A DNA stretch of 57,776 nt from CAYPGJ01 sp964638515 (GCA_964638515.1 CAZWZL010000015.1:1-57776); one strand, 5' to 3'. Positions 7,278-15,601 are shown, counted from the first letter of the stretch. Notes: generated from the sequence alone by a model not told the origin. A program made the numbers and translations.

Positions 7278-8492
7278 ATGTACATGCCACGAGCAGCGGT
7301 TCTGTCGGCGTTGATTGTGCTGGCTTGCGGGTCGGTGTTCGGAGCGTGCCCGCTCTTTGTGAGATACGGGCAGAGCTATCAGGCGTTTCCGGCTCCTCCT
7401 ATCGGCGCGGGATCGTTCGGCGTGGCGGGCGCGTCGCTGCCAGACGGTCGATTGATCGCGGCTACGGGGCTGAGCATGTTCCTGGAGACGGCCCCGGGCT
7501 CGGGCGTCTGGCGCCTTGCGGGCACGTTGCCAGCGGTCGCGGAGCCGACATTCGTTGCAGTAAGCCCATCGGGCTCGCGGGTCGCGATCGGCATGAATCC
7601 AGCGATCGTCGTCGTCGATGTGAGCGCTCTTGGTGGACGCGGGGGCACGCCGCCGGCGCTCGGAGCGGTGGGTTCCCTCCTCAACGTTTCGCACTATGAC
7701 GGCGCCTGGATCGATGAGCATCGGCTCGCACTCACCGCCACGGGCGGCCCGGGGCTGGAAGCTCCAGTCGGGGTGGTTCTGGAAGTCACGCTGCAGGGGG
7801 ACGGCAGCGCTTCGACCCGGGTGATCGTGACCAACATCGGCGGCGCCTCCGCTGGGGTGGGCATCGACGCGGTCGGGAACCTGTACACGGGCAACGGTTT
7901 CGATCTGATTGCGGGGGGATCTGACACGGGTTGGATCAAGGCGTTCTCGCCCGGTCTGTGGGCCAGCGCACCCGCGGACTTCGAAGACGCTGGAGTGCTG
8001 GTGTGCGATCTGCTGTCGGCGGGCGGGCTTCGATTCGATGCGGAAGGAAACTTGTTCGTTGGTGGAGGGGACTTTGGCGCCGGCGATACGGGATATGTCG
8101 GCATCATCAGCGCGATGGCGATCGAGAGCGCGCTCCTGGGAGGGAGCCCGGTCAACCCGTCGGACCCCGGGGCTGTTCGTCGGTTGACGCCGACGCCGGA
8201 CCCGTTCGCGTTTTACGGCGTGATCGTCAACGCCGCGCGAGGCGAGGCGCTCGTGACGAACGTGGATTTCGGCACGAACCTGGCCACGTGGCACCGCTCG
8301 TCGGGCGTTTTTGTGCTGCCTGGCGACGCCAATGGCGATCACGAGGTTGACTTCGAGGACCTGAACATCGTGCTGGGAGCGTTCGGAACGGCGGGTGGAG
8401 GCGGCGCTGCGGCGGGTGATCTCAATGGGGACGGTCGAGTGGATTTTCTGGATCTCAACATCGTGCTGAGCGCGTTCGGGAGCGTGTGCTGA
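7278..8492 (+). CDS. Secreted beta-propeller-like protein with two dockerin-like EF-hand repeats (B12 operon gene 1)
   Basis: 404 residues from the ATG at 7278, chosen because it opens a signal peptide (PRAAVLSALIVLACGSVFG-A) while earlier in-frame codons lie in the riboswitch region. The body holds propeller-type repeats, each with a small-loop motif (FVAVSPSGSRVAIG, GVGIDAVGNLYTGNGF, GLRFDAEGNLFVGGG). The C-terminus carries two calcium-binding-type repeats (DANGDHEVDFEDLNIVLGAF and DLNGDGRVDFLDLNIVLSAF). It is the first gene behind the cobalamin riboswitch. Bacteroidetes BtuG, a femtomolar cobalamin-binding surface propeller, has comparable size and genomic position; similarity to it is my inference, not proven. 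An alternative is a general secreted NHL/SMP-30-like protein. Confidence 0.7.
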   Translation: MYMPRAAVLSALIVLACGSVFGACPLFVRYGQSYQAFPAPPIGAGSFGVAGASLPDGRLIAATGLSMFLETAPGSGVWRLAGTLPAVAEPTFVAVSPSGSRVAIGMNPAIVVVDVSALGGRGGTPPALGAVGSLLNVSHYDGAWIDEHRLALTATGGPGLEAPVGVVLEVTLQGDGSASTRVIVTNIGGASAGVGIDAVGNLYTGNGFDLIAGGSDTGWIKAFSPGLWASAPADFEDAGVLVCDLLSAGGLRFDAEGNLFVGGGDFGAGDTGYVGIISAMAIESALLGGSPVNPSDPGAVRRLTPTPDPFAFYGVIVNAARGEALVTNVDFGTNLATWHRSSGVFVLPGDANGDHEVDFEDLNIVLGAFGTAGGGGAAAGDLNGDGRVDFLDLNIVLSAFGSVC

Positions 8493-9676
8493 TGCCTGCC
8501 CGAACATGCACTTGGCTCATCGCCGTTTCCGCGATGGGAACCGGCCAATCGGTGGGCGGCCCGTTCGCCACGAGGGTGGTGGAGTACCGCCCGGCGCCTG
8601 GACAATTCGTGATGCTGCCCAACGGAGAAGGGGTCTTGTTCAACGATCCGACCAAGGCACTGGGGCCGCCGGTTGGGGGCGGGACGCTGGTAGCGGCGAA
8701 TTCAAAGGCGGTCACGCTCGGAGGATTCGGCGGCAGCATCACGCTTGCGTTTGACCAGACCGTGATGGACCGTGCGTGCAACCCGATGGGTCTTGATGCG
8801 ATCGTGTTCGGCAATGCGGTGTGGGTGAGCGGGAATCCTGCGCGGAGATGGGGCGAGGCCGGCGTGATCGAGATCAGTCGTGACGTGAACGGCAACGGGC
8901 TTGCGGACGACACTTGGTTCATTGTGGCGGGCTCGAGCTTGCCGTCCCCGGCCCAGAGCGTCCGACGCGTTCAGACGTGGGACAACAACGCGTCCACGCC
9001 GACGCCACCCTCCAACACGGCGTGGTACCCGGCGGCGCCGGCGTTTCCCGCGTGGCCGGAGTCGTACGCCACCGAGGCGTTTGAGCTGGGGAGCGCGTTC
9101 CGGACGCCGGTGTTGGAGAACCCCCCCACAACTCCCGTGGGTGTCGAGGCGTATTGGGGCTACGCGGACTTGTCGCCGACGTTGCTCTTGGGCGACATGA
9201 GCGGCGCGACCGGCGATCTGTTGCTCGACAATCGATTGAGCGACCCGGAGGATCGTCCGGGGATTGATCCGGCGGAGTTCTACACGTGGCCGGATGATCC
9301 GCATTCGCTGGGAATCTCGCCGGGCTCGGGCGGCGGAGACGCGTTCGATATCGGGTGGGCCGTGGATCCGGTCACCGGCGCGCCGGCCGGGCTCGACGGG
9401 TTTGATTTCATCCGGATCTCCACGGGCGTTGATGCGGTGCTTGGAGTGCTCGGCGAGCGGAGCGTGGAGGTGGCGGCAGTGGCGGCGGTGCGGAGCATGT
9501 ATGGCTTGGAGGGCGATGCCAATCGAGATGGACGCGTGGATTTTCTGGATCTGAACATCGTGCTTGGAAACTTCGGGCTTGCGGGATGCTGCGTTCCAGG
9601 GGATGTGAACTGTGACGCTCGCGTGGACTTTCTCGATCTGAACATCGTGCTCGGCGCGTTCGGGGGTGGATTGTGA
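8492..9676 (+). CDS. Secreted surface protein of the B12-locus type with two dockerin-like repeats (B12 operon gene 2)
   Basis: 394 residues; the ATG overlaps the preceding stop as TGATG and opens a signal peptide (ARTCTWLIAVSAMGTGQS). The central region has blocks I remember from Bacteroidetes cell-surface proteins encoded beside BtuB/BtuG: TLGGFGGSITLAFDQTV, a GLDAIVFGNA block, EAGVIEISRDVNGNGLADD followed by TWFIVAGS, YWGYAD, and FDIGWAVDPVTGAPAGL then FDFIRISTGVD. The C-terminus has two EF-hand/dockerin-like repeats (DANRDGRVDFLDLNIVLGNF; DVNCDARVDFLDLNIVLGAF). These repeats may anchor or cross-bridge the protein at the cell surface in place of the lipid anchors used in Bacteroidetes. Role in cobalamin capture is inferred from family and riboswitch control. 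Confidence 0.75.
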   Translation: MPARTCTWLIAVSAMGTGQSVGGPFATRVVEYRPAPGQFVMLPNGEGVLFNDPTKALGPPVGGGTLVAANSKAVTLGGFGGSITLAFDQTVMDRACNPMGLDAIVFGNAVWVSGNPARRWGEAGVIEISRDVNGNGLADDTWFIVAGSSLPSPAQSVRRVQTWDNNASTPTPPSNTAWYPAAPAFPAWPESYATEAFELGSAFRTPVLENPPTTPVGVEAYWGYADLSPTLLLGDMSGATGDLLLDNRLSDPEDRPGIDPAEFYTWPDDPHSLGISPGSGGGDAFDIGWAVDPVTGAPAGLDGFDFIRISTGVDAVLGVLGERSVEVAAVAAVRSMYGLEGDANRDGRVDFLDLNIVLGNFGLAGCCVPGDVNCDARVDFLDLNIVLGAFGGGL

Positions 9677-10509
9677 GTGTCCGACGCGGCCTTACGCTGC
9701 TGGAAGTGCTCGCCGTGATCGGCGTGATCGGCTCGTTGCTGGGACTCGTGCTCCCGAGCGTGCGGAGCGCGAGGGAAGCATCGCGTCAATCGGCGTGCGC
9801 GCTGGGCGTGAAGTCCTTACAGGCGGCGAACGAGGCGTATGCGCACGATCACGAGGATCGATATGTGCCGGGCGCCGCGACGAGGCGCGTCGTGTGGTCC
9901 GGATCGCTTGCATTCAATCTGGAACGGTGGCATGGCGTTCGGGAGACGCCCTCTCAGGCGTTTAGCCCGGAGGGCGGGGCCCTGACGAGGTATCTCGGGA
10001 ACGCCGGCGCGAGCGTCGGCGTCCGAGCGTGCCCGTCGTTCGCGGTTCGGATTGACGAGCTGCGCGAGCGGGGTGAAGGATTTGAGGCCGGCGCGGGAGG
10101 CTACGGCTACAACAACGCATTCGTCGGAACGGAGCGCGAATGGCGCGTCGGCGATCTGTGGGTCGCGACGCCGAACGGGCTGGGTCGCGCGGCACGGCGG
10201 GACCGATTTGCCTCGCCGTCGCGCACGGTGGCGTTTGCCGACAGCGCGTTCGCCGGAGACGAGGGCGTGATCGAGTACTCCTTTGCCGAGCCCGTGTTCT
10301 GGCCCGACGCGCCCGGAGCGCACCCGGATCCGAGCGTGCATTTTCGGCACCGCGCCACGAGCGCCAACATCGTGTGGCTCGACGGGCACGCGTCCTCCGA
10401 GCCGATGTCGTTCTCGGCCTGGAGCGGGCTGTATCGAACGGACCCGGCGGCGCATCGGATCGGCTGGTTCGGGACCAACGAGCAAAACGAGCTGTTTGAT
10501 TACGAATGA
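9673..10509 (+). CDS. Prepilin-like (type II pseudopilin) protein in B12 operon
   Basis: 278 residues; the GTG start overlaps the previous stop (GTGA). The leader MSVRRG ends before L7, with glutamate at mature position 5 (LTLLE) and a hydrophobic helix VLAVIGVIGSLLGLVLP, so it is a class III signal substrate. The C-terminal part carries a histidine followed after ten residues by DG (HRATSANIVWLDGH), close to the H-X9-DG tail of the large planctomycete family of prepilin-like proteins. These proteins are very abundant in planctomycetes and their roles are mostly unknown. Its place inside the riboswitch-controlled operon, with overlaps on both sides, suggests a part in moving or displaying the secreted B12-capture proteins, but that is inference. 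Confidence 0.75.
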   Translation: MSVRRGLTLLEVLAVIGVIGSLLGLVLPSVRSAREASRQSACALGVKSLQAANEAYAHDHEDRYVPGAATRRVVWSGSLAFNLERWHGVRETPSQAFSPEGGALTRYLGNAGASVGVRACPSFAVRIDELRERGEGFEAGAGGYGYNNAFVGTEREWRVGDLWVATPNGLGRAARRDRFASPSRTVAFADSAFAGDEGVIEYSFAEPVFWPDAPGAHPDPSVHFRHRATSANIVWLDGHASSEPMSFSAWSGLYRTDPAAHRIGWFGTNEQNELFDYE

Positions 10510-11570
10510 CGATACCCCGTGACGATTGTGTGGTGGATCGGTGCGTTTGCGTCGGCATCCCCCTCGCGGAGATCGTTTCGATCGCGGCTCGTGACCAGCT
10601 CACGTTCGAAGGCGTTCGAGAGCGATTCGGATGCGGGGCCGAGTGTGGAATGTGTGAGTGGTATGTGCGGGCCGCGATGGCGACGGGGCGGACGGCGTTT
10701 CCCCTGATGGGGGAGGCGGGCTTGCGCGCGATGATTGAGCGGACGGAGGGTGAGGGGCGCGCTAGCATCGGGTCGCGCGTCGATGTGATGTCGGCGGGCG
10801 TCGAACGGAAGGAGGCGCCGATGCGCGTGTTGGTGGCGGTCCCGGTGTACAACGAGGAGAAGTACGTTGAAACGGTGATGCGTCGTGTGCTGGAGCACGC
10901 GGACGATGTGCTCGCGATCGACGACGGATCGACGGACAACTCGGGGTGCCTGCTCCCACGGCTTCCCGTGAGCGTGATCCGTCACAAGGTCAATCGAGGA
11001 TACGGGCGCGCGATGCAGCACGCGTTCCGGTGGGCCTTGCTGGATCACTACGACTGGGTGATCACGATGGACTGCGATGAGCAGCACGAGCCGGCGGCGA
11101 TTCCGAGGTTCCTGGAGGCGGCGCGCGCGGGTGGGTATGACGTGATCAGCGGCTCGCGGTATCTGCCGGGCTCGGGGAAGGCGGACGCGCCGCCGCTGGA
11201 TCGACGCACGATCAACGCGGAGATCACGTCGGAGATCAACGATCGGCTCGGCATGTCGTTGACGGATTCGTTTTGCGGGTTCAAGGCGTATCGCGTGTCG
11301 ACGCTGGCTCGCCTGCGATTGAGTGAGGACGGCTACGCGTTTCCGATGCAGTTCTGGGTGCAGGCCGCGGCGCAGGGGCTTCGGACTCGCGAGATCCCGG
11401 TGCGGCTCATCTACAACGACCCGTCACGCACGTTCGGCGGTCCGCTGGATCATGCGCCGACGCGGCTGGCGCACTATCGGCGCGTGCTGCACTGTGAGAT
11501 CGAACGGTGTCGCGATCTGCTGCCGGAGCGCGCGCGCGACGGTGTGCGGGCGGGCTGTGGAGAAGGATGA
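10506..11570 (+). CDS. BFD-like [2Fe-2S] domain fused in frame to a GT2 glycosyltransferase
   Basis: 354 residues if the ATG at 10506 is used; that ATG overlaps the previous stop as ATGA. Residues 8-60 form a bacterioferritin-associated-ferredoxin-like domain with C13-x-C15 and C47-x2-C50, the spacing typical for BFD [2Fe-2S] binding. After a linker of about 40 residues a family 2 glycosyltransferase begins (MRVLVAVPVYNEEKYV; AIDDGSTD; DCDEQHEP as the metal-binding DxD-type region). There is no stop between the two parts. A second ATG at 10821 has an ideal GGAGG five bases upstream, so the transferase may also be made alone (249 residues). BFD domains often feed electrons to or sense iron-sulfur partners; a link to cobalamin reduction is speculative. 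The glycosyl substrate is unknown. Confidence 0.75.
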   Translation: MTIPRDDCVVDRCVCVGIPLAEIVSIAARDQLTFEGVRERFGCGAECGMCEWYVRAAMATGRTAFPLMGEAGLRAMIERTEGEGRASIGSRVDVMSAGVERKEAPMRVLVAVPVYNEEKYVETVMRRVLEHADDVLAIDDGSTDNSGCLLPRLPVSVIRHKVNRGYGRAMQHAFRWALLDHYDWVITMDCDEQHEPAAIPRFLEAARAGGYDVISGSRYLPGSGKADAPPLDRRTINAEITSEINDRLGMSLTDSFCGFKAYRVSTLARLRLSEDGYAFPMQFWVQAAAQGLRTREIPVRLIYNDPSRTFGGPLDHAPTRLAHYRRVLHCEIERCRDLLPERARDGVRAGCGEG

Positions 11571-11572
11571 GC

Positions 11573-12934
11573 ATGGCGGCCGACGCGCGGCTGATTCAAG
11601 ACGTTCGCGTCGAGCCTGATGGGGCGTCGTGGGGCGCGCTCGCGCGGCGGTCGTGGGAGCGTTCCAGGCGCGACCCTGCGCGCATGCGGGTTCGTGAGCG
11701 ACTTGGGCTGCCGACCGATCGCCCGGTGTTCATGACCGGCCATCAGCCGGGCTTTTGGCATGCTGGGGTTCTGGCCAAGTACTTTGGTCTGGAGGCGGCG
11801 GCCACGCATGGCGGGGGGACATGCGCCTGGGTGGTTGTCGATCAGGATGACTCGGACCCCGGGCTGCTCACAGCGCCCATGCGCAATGCGGAAGGTCGGT
11901 GGTCTCGAGGGGAGGTCCGATTGCTGGCGCGCGTGCCTGATGGGAGCGCGGCGGGCTCCCTGCCGGCTGGAAAGGTTGTCGCGTGGGACGCATCGCGAAT
12001 GACGGACTCGGCACGCGAGGGAGTGGTGAAGGCCGCCCGCGCGCTCGAGCACCGCTCGGGATCGCGTTCGCTCGCCGCACAGGCGGCGTTGGCCGCGCAG
12101 GATGTATTGCAAGATGTGCTCGCGCCGGCGCCGATGCACTTCGCGAGTGATCTATTGCGGGACGATGACATCTGGGCCATGGTGAGGAAGTTGGATGACG
12201 ATGCGGAGCGCGCGATCGGCGCGTACAACCGCGCGGTGATGGCGTTTCCGAACGGGGGTGTGGGGGCGCTGCACGGGCGAGACGGCCGATGGGAGCTGCC
12301 GGTGTGGGAGCTTCCACGCGGCGGAGAGCGATTGCGTGTGTGGTCGGGCGGACTGGATGACGGAGCGAGGCCATTTATGGCGCCTCGCGCGTTGCTGATG
12401 ACCGCCGTGCTCCGACGGTTTGTGTGCGACTTGTTCGTTCACGGCACGGGAGGTTGGTCGTACGACCGGGCCACAGAGGCATGGATTTCGGAATGGCTGG
12501 GGGAAGAGGTCGCGCCGATGGCGTTAGTGACGGCCAGTGTGCTTTTGGCGTTGGATGCGGCGGAATTGATTGATGCTTCTGAGGTGGCGAGACGTTGGTG
12601 GCTGGCGCACCATGCCCGGCATGATCCGGCGCTGCTGGGACGCCCGGATCTCGCGGAGCAAAAGCGTGGGCTGGTGGCGCAGGTCGACGCAGCGCGAGCG
12701 AGGGGTGACGACGCCTCGGCGCCGTATCAGGCTATGACATCCATGCTGCAGAGCTACCGTGAGCAGGAGCGGAGTCGATTGAGTGAGCTCGAACACGAGG
12801 CGCAGGACGCGGCAGAACGGGCCGGCGAAGCCGAGGTTGTCCTCGACCGGACGTGGCCGTTCGTTCTGCATTCCGACGAGTCGCTCCGAGCGCTGCGTGC
12901 GCAGATCCGCAGCGGATTCGGGGTCGGCCAGTGA
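11573..12934 (+). CDS. BshC-like protein (putative bacillithiol-type ligase fold)
   Basis: 453 residues from ATG 11573, six bases after the Shine-Dalgarno GGAGAAGG; an ATG at 11567 overlapping the previous stop is also possible. Early on it carries FMTGHQPGFWHAGVLAKYF and WVVVDQDDSD, which correspond in position to the TGQQ and D/E-rich motifs of BshC, the putative cysteine-adding enzyme of bacillithiol synthesis. The C-terminal 80 residues are a coiled coil (YREQERSRLSELEHEAQDA), also a BshC feature. I saw no bshA or bshB in the window, so the activity may differ. It is locked into the B12 operon by close spacing upstream and a GTGA overlap downstream. Family call is moderate; function in cobalamin use is unknown. 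Confidence 0.5.
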   Translation: MAADARLIQDVRVEPDGASWGALARRSWERSRRDPARMRVRERLGLPTDRPVFMTGHQPGFWHAGVLAKYFGLEAAATHGGGTCAWVVVDQDDSDPGLLTAPMRNAEGRWSRGEVRLLARVPDGSAAGSLPAGKVVAWDASRMTDSAREGVVKAARALEHRSGSRSLAAQAALAAQDVLQDVLAPAPMHFASDLLRDDDIWAMVRKLDDDAERAIGAYNRAVMAFPNGGVGALHGRDGRWELPVWELPRGGERLRVWSGGLDDGARPFMAPRALLMTAVLRRFVCDLFVHGTGGWSYDRATEAWISEWLGEEVAPMALVTASVLLALDAAELIDASEVARRWWLAHHARHDPALLGRPDLAEQKRGLVAQVDAARARGDDASAPYQAMTSMLQSYREQERSRLSELEHEAQDAAERAGEAEVVLDRTWPFVLHSDESLRALRAQIRSGFGVGQ

Positions 12935-13812
12935 ACGCGTTGCGCCGCTTGGCGATGCGTGTGGCGGTCGCCATCTGCCTCGTGGCTTCGTGTGGTAAAC
13001 CGCGATCGAGCGCGGCGGAGCCCGCGCCGACGCCGAGGATCGTGGTGCTCAGCCCGGCGCTGGGGGTGATTCTGCGCGATATCGGTGGGTCTGGCTTTGC
13101 CGTAGCGCGGCACGGGTTCGACGTGGCGTTGGACAGGTCGCTCCCCGTCGCCGGGGACCAGAGCGGCGTGGATTATGAAACGCTTTTGCGGGTCCGCCCC
13201 ACGCACATCATGCTCGAGTGGGGCGCGCGGGAACTGCCTCCGAAACTGCTCTCGCTCGCCAACCAGCACGGATGGGTTGTTCGGAGCCTTCCGATGCTGA
13301 CTCTTGAGGAGATTCGGACAGCCACGGCGGCGCTCGGCGGCGTGACCGGACGGAAGTTGGAGGCGGAACGAATGGTCGCGCGGATGGACGGGGCGTGGAC
13401 CGCGATCGAAGGTGTTCCGGAGCGGGCTGGGCGTGTGCTGACGCTGTACTCGGTGCGTCCGTTGGGAGCCGCGGGCCCGGGTTCATTCCACGTGCAGATT
13501 CTCGAAGCGCTGGGCGCCCGCACCGTTCCTGAAGCGGGTTCACCGTACATCGCGCTTGATGGCGAGGACCTGCGTCGTTTGGACCCGGACACGATCGTGC
13601 TGCTCGCCCCGGGCGCAGCGGCCGAGCGGATAGGTGACTTGCTCGCACCGCTTCGAGCGCTTCAGTTGCGCGCGGTGGTGCAGGACCGTGTCATTGTTGA
13701 CCGCCATCTCGAGAACCAGCTCCCGAGCACGGCCATGGTTGGGCTGGCCGAGCGGCTGCGCGAGGCCATGCTGACCCTTGCGCCGATTCAGATTGAAGAG
13801 GCGCAGCCATGA
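12931..13812 (+). CDS. btuF: Cobalamin ABC transporter substrate-binding lipoprotein, BtuF-like
   Basis: 293 residues from a GTG that overlaps the preceding stop. The N-terminus has a lipoprotein signal with a lipobox LVAS-C21, so the mature protein would be lipid-anchored. The rest matches the class III periplasmic binding fold of BtuF/FhuD/FepB (RIVVLSPALGVILRDIG near the start; THIMLEWGARELP; a late block DTIVLLAPGAAAERI). It would deliver cobalamin to BtuCD. Evidence for cobalamin rather than iron-siderophore comes from the upstream riboswitch and the immediate btuC-btuD neighbours, since the fold alone cannot tell. Confidence 0.82.
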   Translation: MNALRRLAMRVAVAICLVASCGKPRSSAAEPAPTPRIVVLSPALGVILRDIGGSGFAVARHGFDVALDRSLPVAGDQSGVDYETLLRVRPTHIMLEWGARELPPKLLSLANQHGWVVRSLPMLTLEEIRTATAALGGVTGRKLEAERMVARMDGAWTAIEGVPERAGRVLTLYSVRPLGAAGPGSFHVQILEALGARTVPEAGSPYIALDGEDLRRLDPDTIVLLAPGAAAERIGDLLAPLRALQLRAVVQDRVIVDRHLENQLPSTAMVGLAERLREAMLTLAPIQIEEAQP

Positions 13813-14783
13813 GAGTGGCTCCGGGAGTACTGCTTGCTTCCTTGGGGACAGCGGCCGCGTTGGCGGTCGCGCTGCGCCTCGGGGTCGGGCCGGACGGATT
13901 GGAATGGCCTCGGGACTCCATGGAGTGGAGCCTGCGAGGCACGCGCGCGGCGTCTGGCGCCGCGGTGGGCGCGGCGCTCGCGGTGGCCGGGGTGTTCCTG
14001 CAGGCGTTGCTGCGGAACCCACTGGCCGAACCCGCGGTTCTCGGCCTGACCAGTGGCGCCGGGCTGGGGGTCGTGGTTTCGCTCTACGCGACTTATGTGG
14101 CAACAGGGACGATGCTTCTGTATCGCCCTCCGGCTGGGGCGGCGCTGATCGGCGCATTGGCGGCGCTGGGCCTGGTCGGCGCTATTGGGCAGCGGCGCGG
14201 CGTGCTCGAGCCCTTTTCGCTGGTGCTGACAGGCGTGGTGATCAGTTTGATTTGCGGCGCGGGCATCGTGTTTGTGCAGCACTTGTTGCCCGACCAAGGT
14301 ATGGCCATGGCCTCTCGTTGGACGTTCGGTGCAATTTCGGATGACGTGCCGCCGTGGTGGGTTGTCGGGGTCGGTGCGATGACGTTGGCGTGCGTATGCG
14401 GTGCGGTGTGGTGGGGTGGCGCGATGGATGCCGCGACGCTGACGGAAGATGAGGCTCGGTCGCTGGGCGTTCGGTTGGGTTTGCTGCGCATGAGTCTATT
14501 CGTTGCTTCGGGCGCTCTGTCCGCGGGGGCTGTGCTCCTGGCAGGGCCAATCGGTTTCGTCGGCCTGGTTTGCCCCCACGCCGTTCGTCTGTTGTGCGGT
14601 GCGGGCCACCGGCTTGTGGCGCCCGCGTCGGCGCTCCTGGGTTGCACGCTCATCGTTCTGGCGGATGCGGGAGTTCGGGTCGCGGATTTTGGGGCGGGCC
14701 GCATGCCCATCGGAGTGCTCACCGCGCTGCTCGGCGGGCCGTTGTTTCTTTGGCTGCTTCGACGTGATAGGACGTGGGCCTGA
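13809..14783 (+). CDS. btuC: Cobalamin ABC transporter permease, BtuC-like
   Basis: 324 residues; ATG overlaps the btuF stop (ATGA). It is a FecCD-family permease with about ten membrane helices and the hallmark sequences ASGAAVGAALAVAGVFLQAL, RNPLAEPAVLGLTSGAGLG, and GPIGFVGLVCPHAVRLL, the last being the coupling region to the ATPase. It forms the inner-membrane channel for cobalamin import. The stop overlaps the btuD start as TGATG, so the two should be made in balanced amounts. Confidence 0.9.
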   Translation: MRVAPGVLLASLGTAAALAVALRLGVGPDGLEWPRDSMEWSLRGTRAASGAAVGAALAVAGVFLQALLRNPLAEPAVLGLTSGAGLGVVVSLYATYVATGTMLLYRPPAGAALIGALAALGLVGAIGQRRGVLEPFSLVLTGVVISLICGAGIVFVQHLLPDQGMAMASRWTFGAISDDVPPWWVVGVGAMTLACVCGAVWWGGAMDAATLTEDEARSLGVRLGLLRMSLFVASGALSAGAVLLAGPIGFVGLVCPHAVRLLCGAGHRLVAPASALLGCTLIVLADAGVRVADFGAGRMPIGVLTALLGGPLFLWLLRRDRTWA

Positions 14784-15571
14784 TGCTGGCGTGCTCCAAT
14801 CTGTGGGCTTCATACGGCGCGGGGAGACCCGTGCTTCGGGGCCTTACCGGCATGTTCAATGCCGGGGAGCTTGGGGTCATCGTCGGGCCGAACGGCTGCG
14901 GCAAGACGACGCTCGCCCGAGTGTTGTGCGGGCTCCTGTCGCCTCAACAAGGCACGGCCACGCTCGGGCTTCGGCCGGTGCGTGCCTGGGCGAGATCGGA
15001 GCGGGCCTCGCGTCTCGCGTTCGTCCCGCAGCGATCAGGGGCGCCCATGGGCTTCACCGCGCGCGAGATTGTTCGAATGGGCGCTTTGGCAGGTGGCGGG
15101 CCTCGGGAAGAAATCGAGGCTCGGGTCGAGAATTCGCTGCGATCTATGGGCATCGGATCGGACGATGAGTCCGCGTTCGGGCTGCTCAGCGCGGGTCAGC
15201 AGCAACGGGTGACCGTCGCCCGTGCGTTGGCGCAACTGGGGCCCGACCTGGATGCACGAACGTTGGTGGCGGATGAGCCGACGGCGTGGCTTGACCCTCC
15301 TCACGCGGTGCGAACGCTGGAAATCTTTCGCTCGGCAGCCCGAGCCGGCGCCTGCGTGGTGTGTGTCGTCCATGACCTTGCGTTGGCTCGCCGGTTTGCC
15401 GATCGAGCGCTGCTGCTGTCACCTCGGGGCGAGACCGTGGCATGGGAGACGGCGGAGAGGGCATTACGATCAGACCTGCTTGGCGAGGCGTTTGGCGCGA
15501 GCTTCACCGATTGCCCGACACCGGTCGGAATGTTGCCCGTGGTGGTCTCCCCCACCAAAGCTGAAGCCTGA
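14783..15571 (+). CDS. btuD: Cobalamin ABC transporter ATPase, BtuD-like
   Basis: 262 residues from the ATG at 14783 that overlaps the btuC stop. Walker A GPNGCGKTT is at residues 35-43, Q-loop VPQ at 81-83, signature LSAGQQQR at 135-142, Walker B LVADE at 161-165 and the switch histidine in VVHDL at 197. It is of the FepC/BtuD size and type and powers the BtuC channel. It closes the chain of overlapping genes that begins at 7278. No clear Rho-independent terminator follows; the next gene starts 30 bases later and may be co-transcribed. Confidence 0.9.
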   Translation: MLACSNLWASYGAGRPVLRGLTGMFNAGELGVIVGPNGCGKTTLARVLCGLLSPQQGTATLGLRPVRAWARSERASRLAFVPQRSGAPMGFTAREIVRMGALAGGGPREEIEARVENSLRSMGIGSDDESAFGLLSAGQQQRVTVARALAQLGPDLDARTLVADEPTAWLDPPHAVRTLEIFRSAARAGACVVCVVHDLALARRFADRALLLSPRGETVAWETAERALRSDLLGEAFGASFTDCPTPVGMLPVVVSPTKAEA

Positions 15572-15601
15572 GCCGTCATTGGCGGTTAGAATCACCCGCC
15601 G

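Noticed and set aside
6951..8507. 518-codon minus-strand frame over the riboswitch and first B12 gene
   Set aside because: Antisense to the riboswitch and a secreted protein with a good signal peptide; composition is shadow-like.
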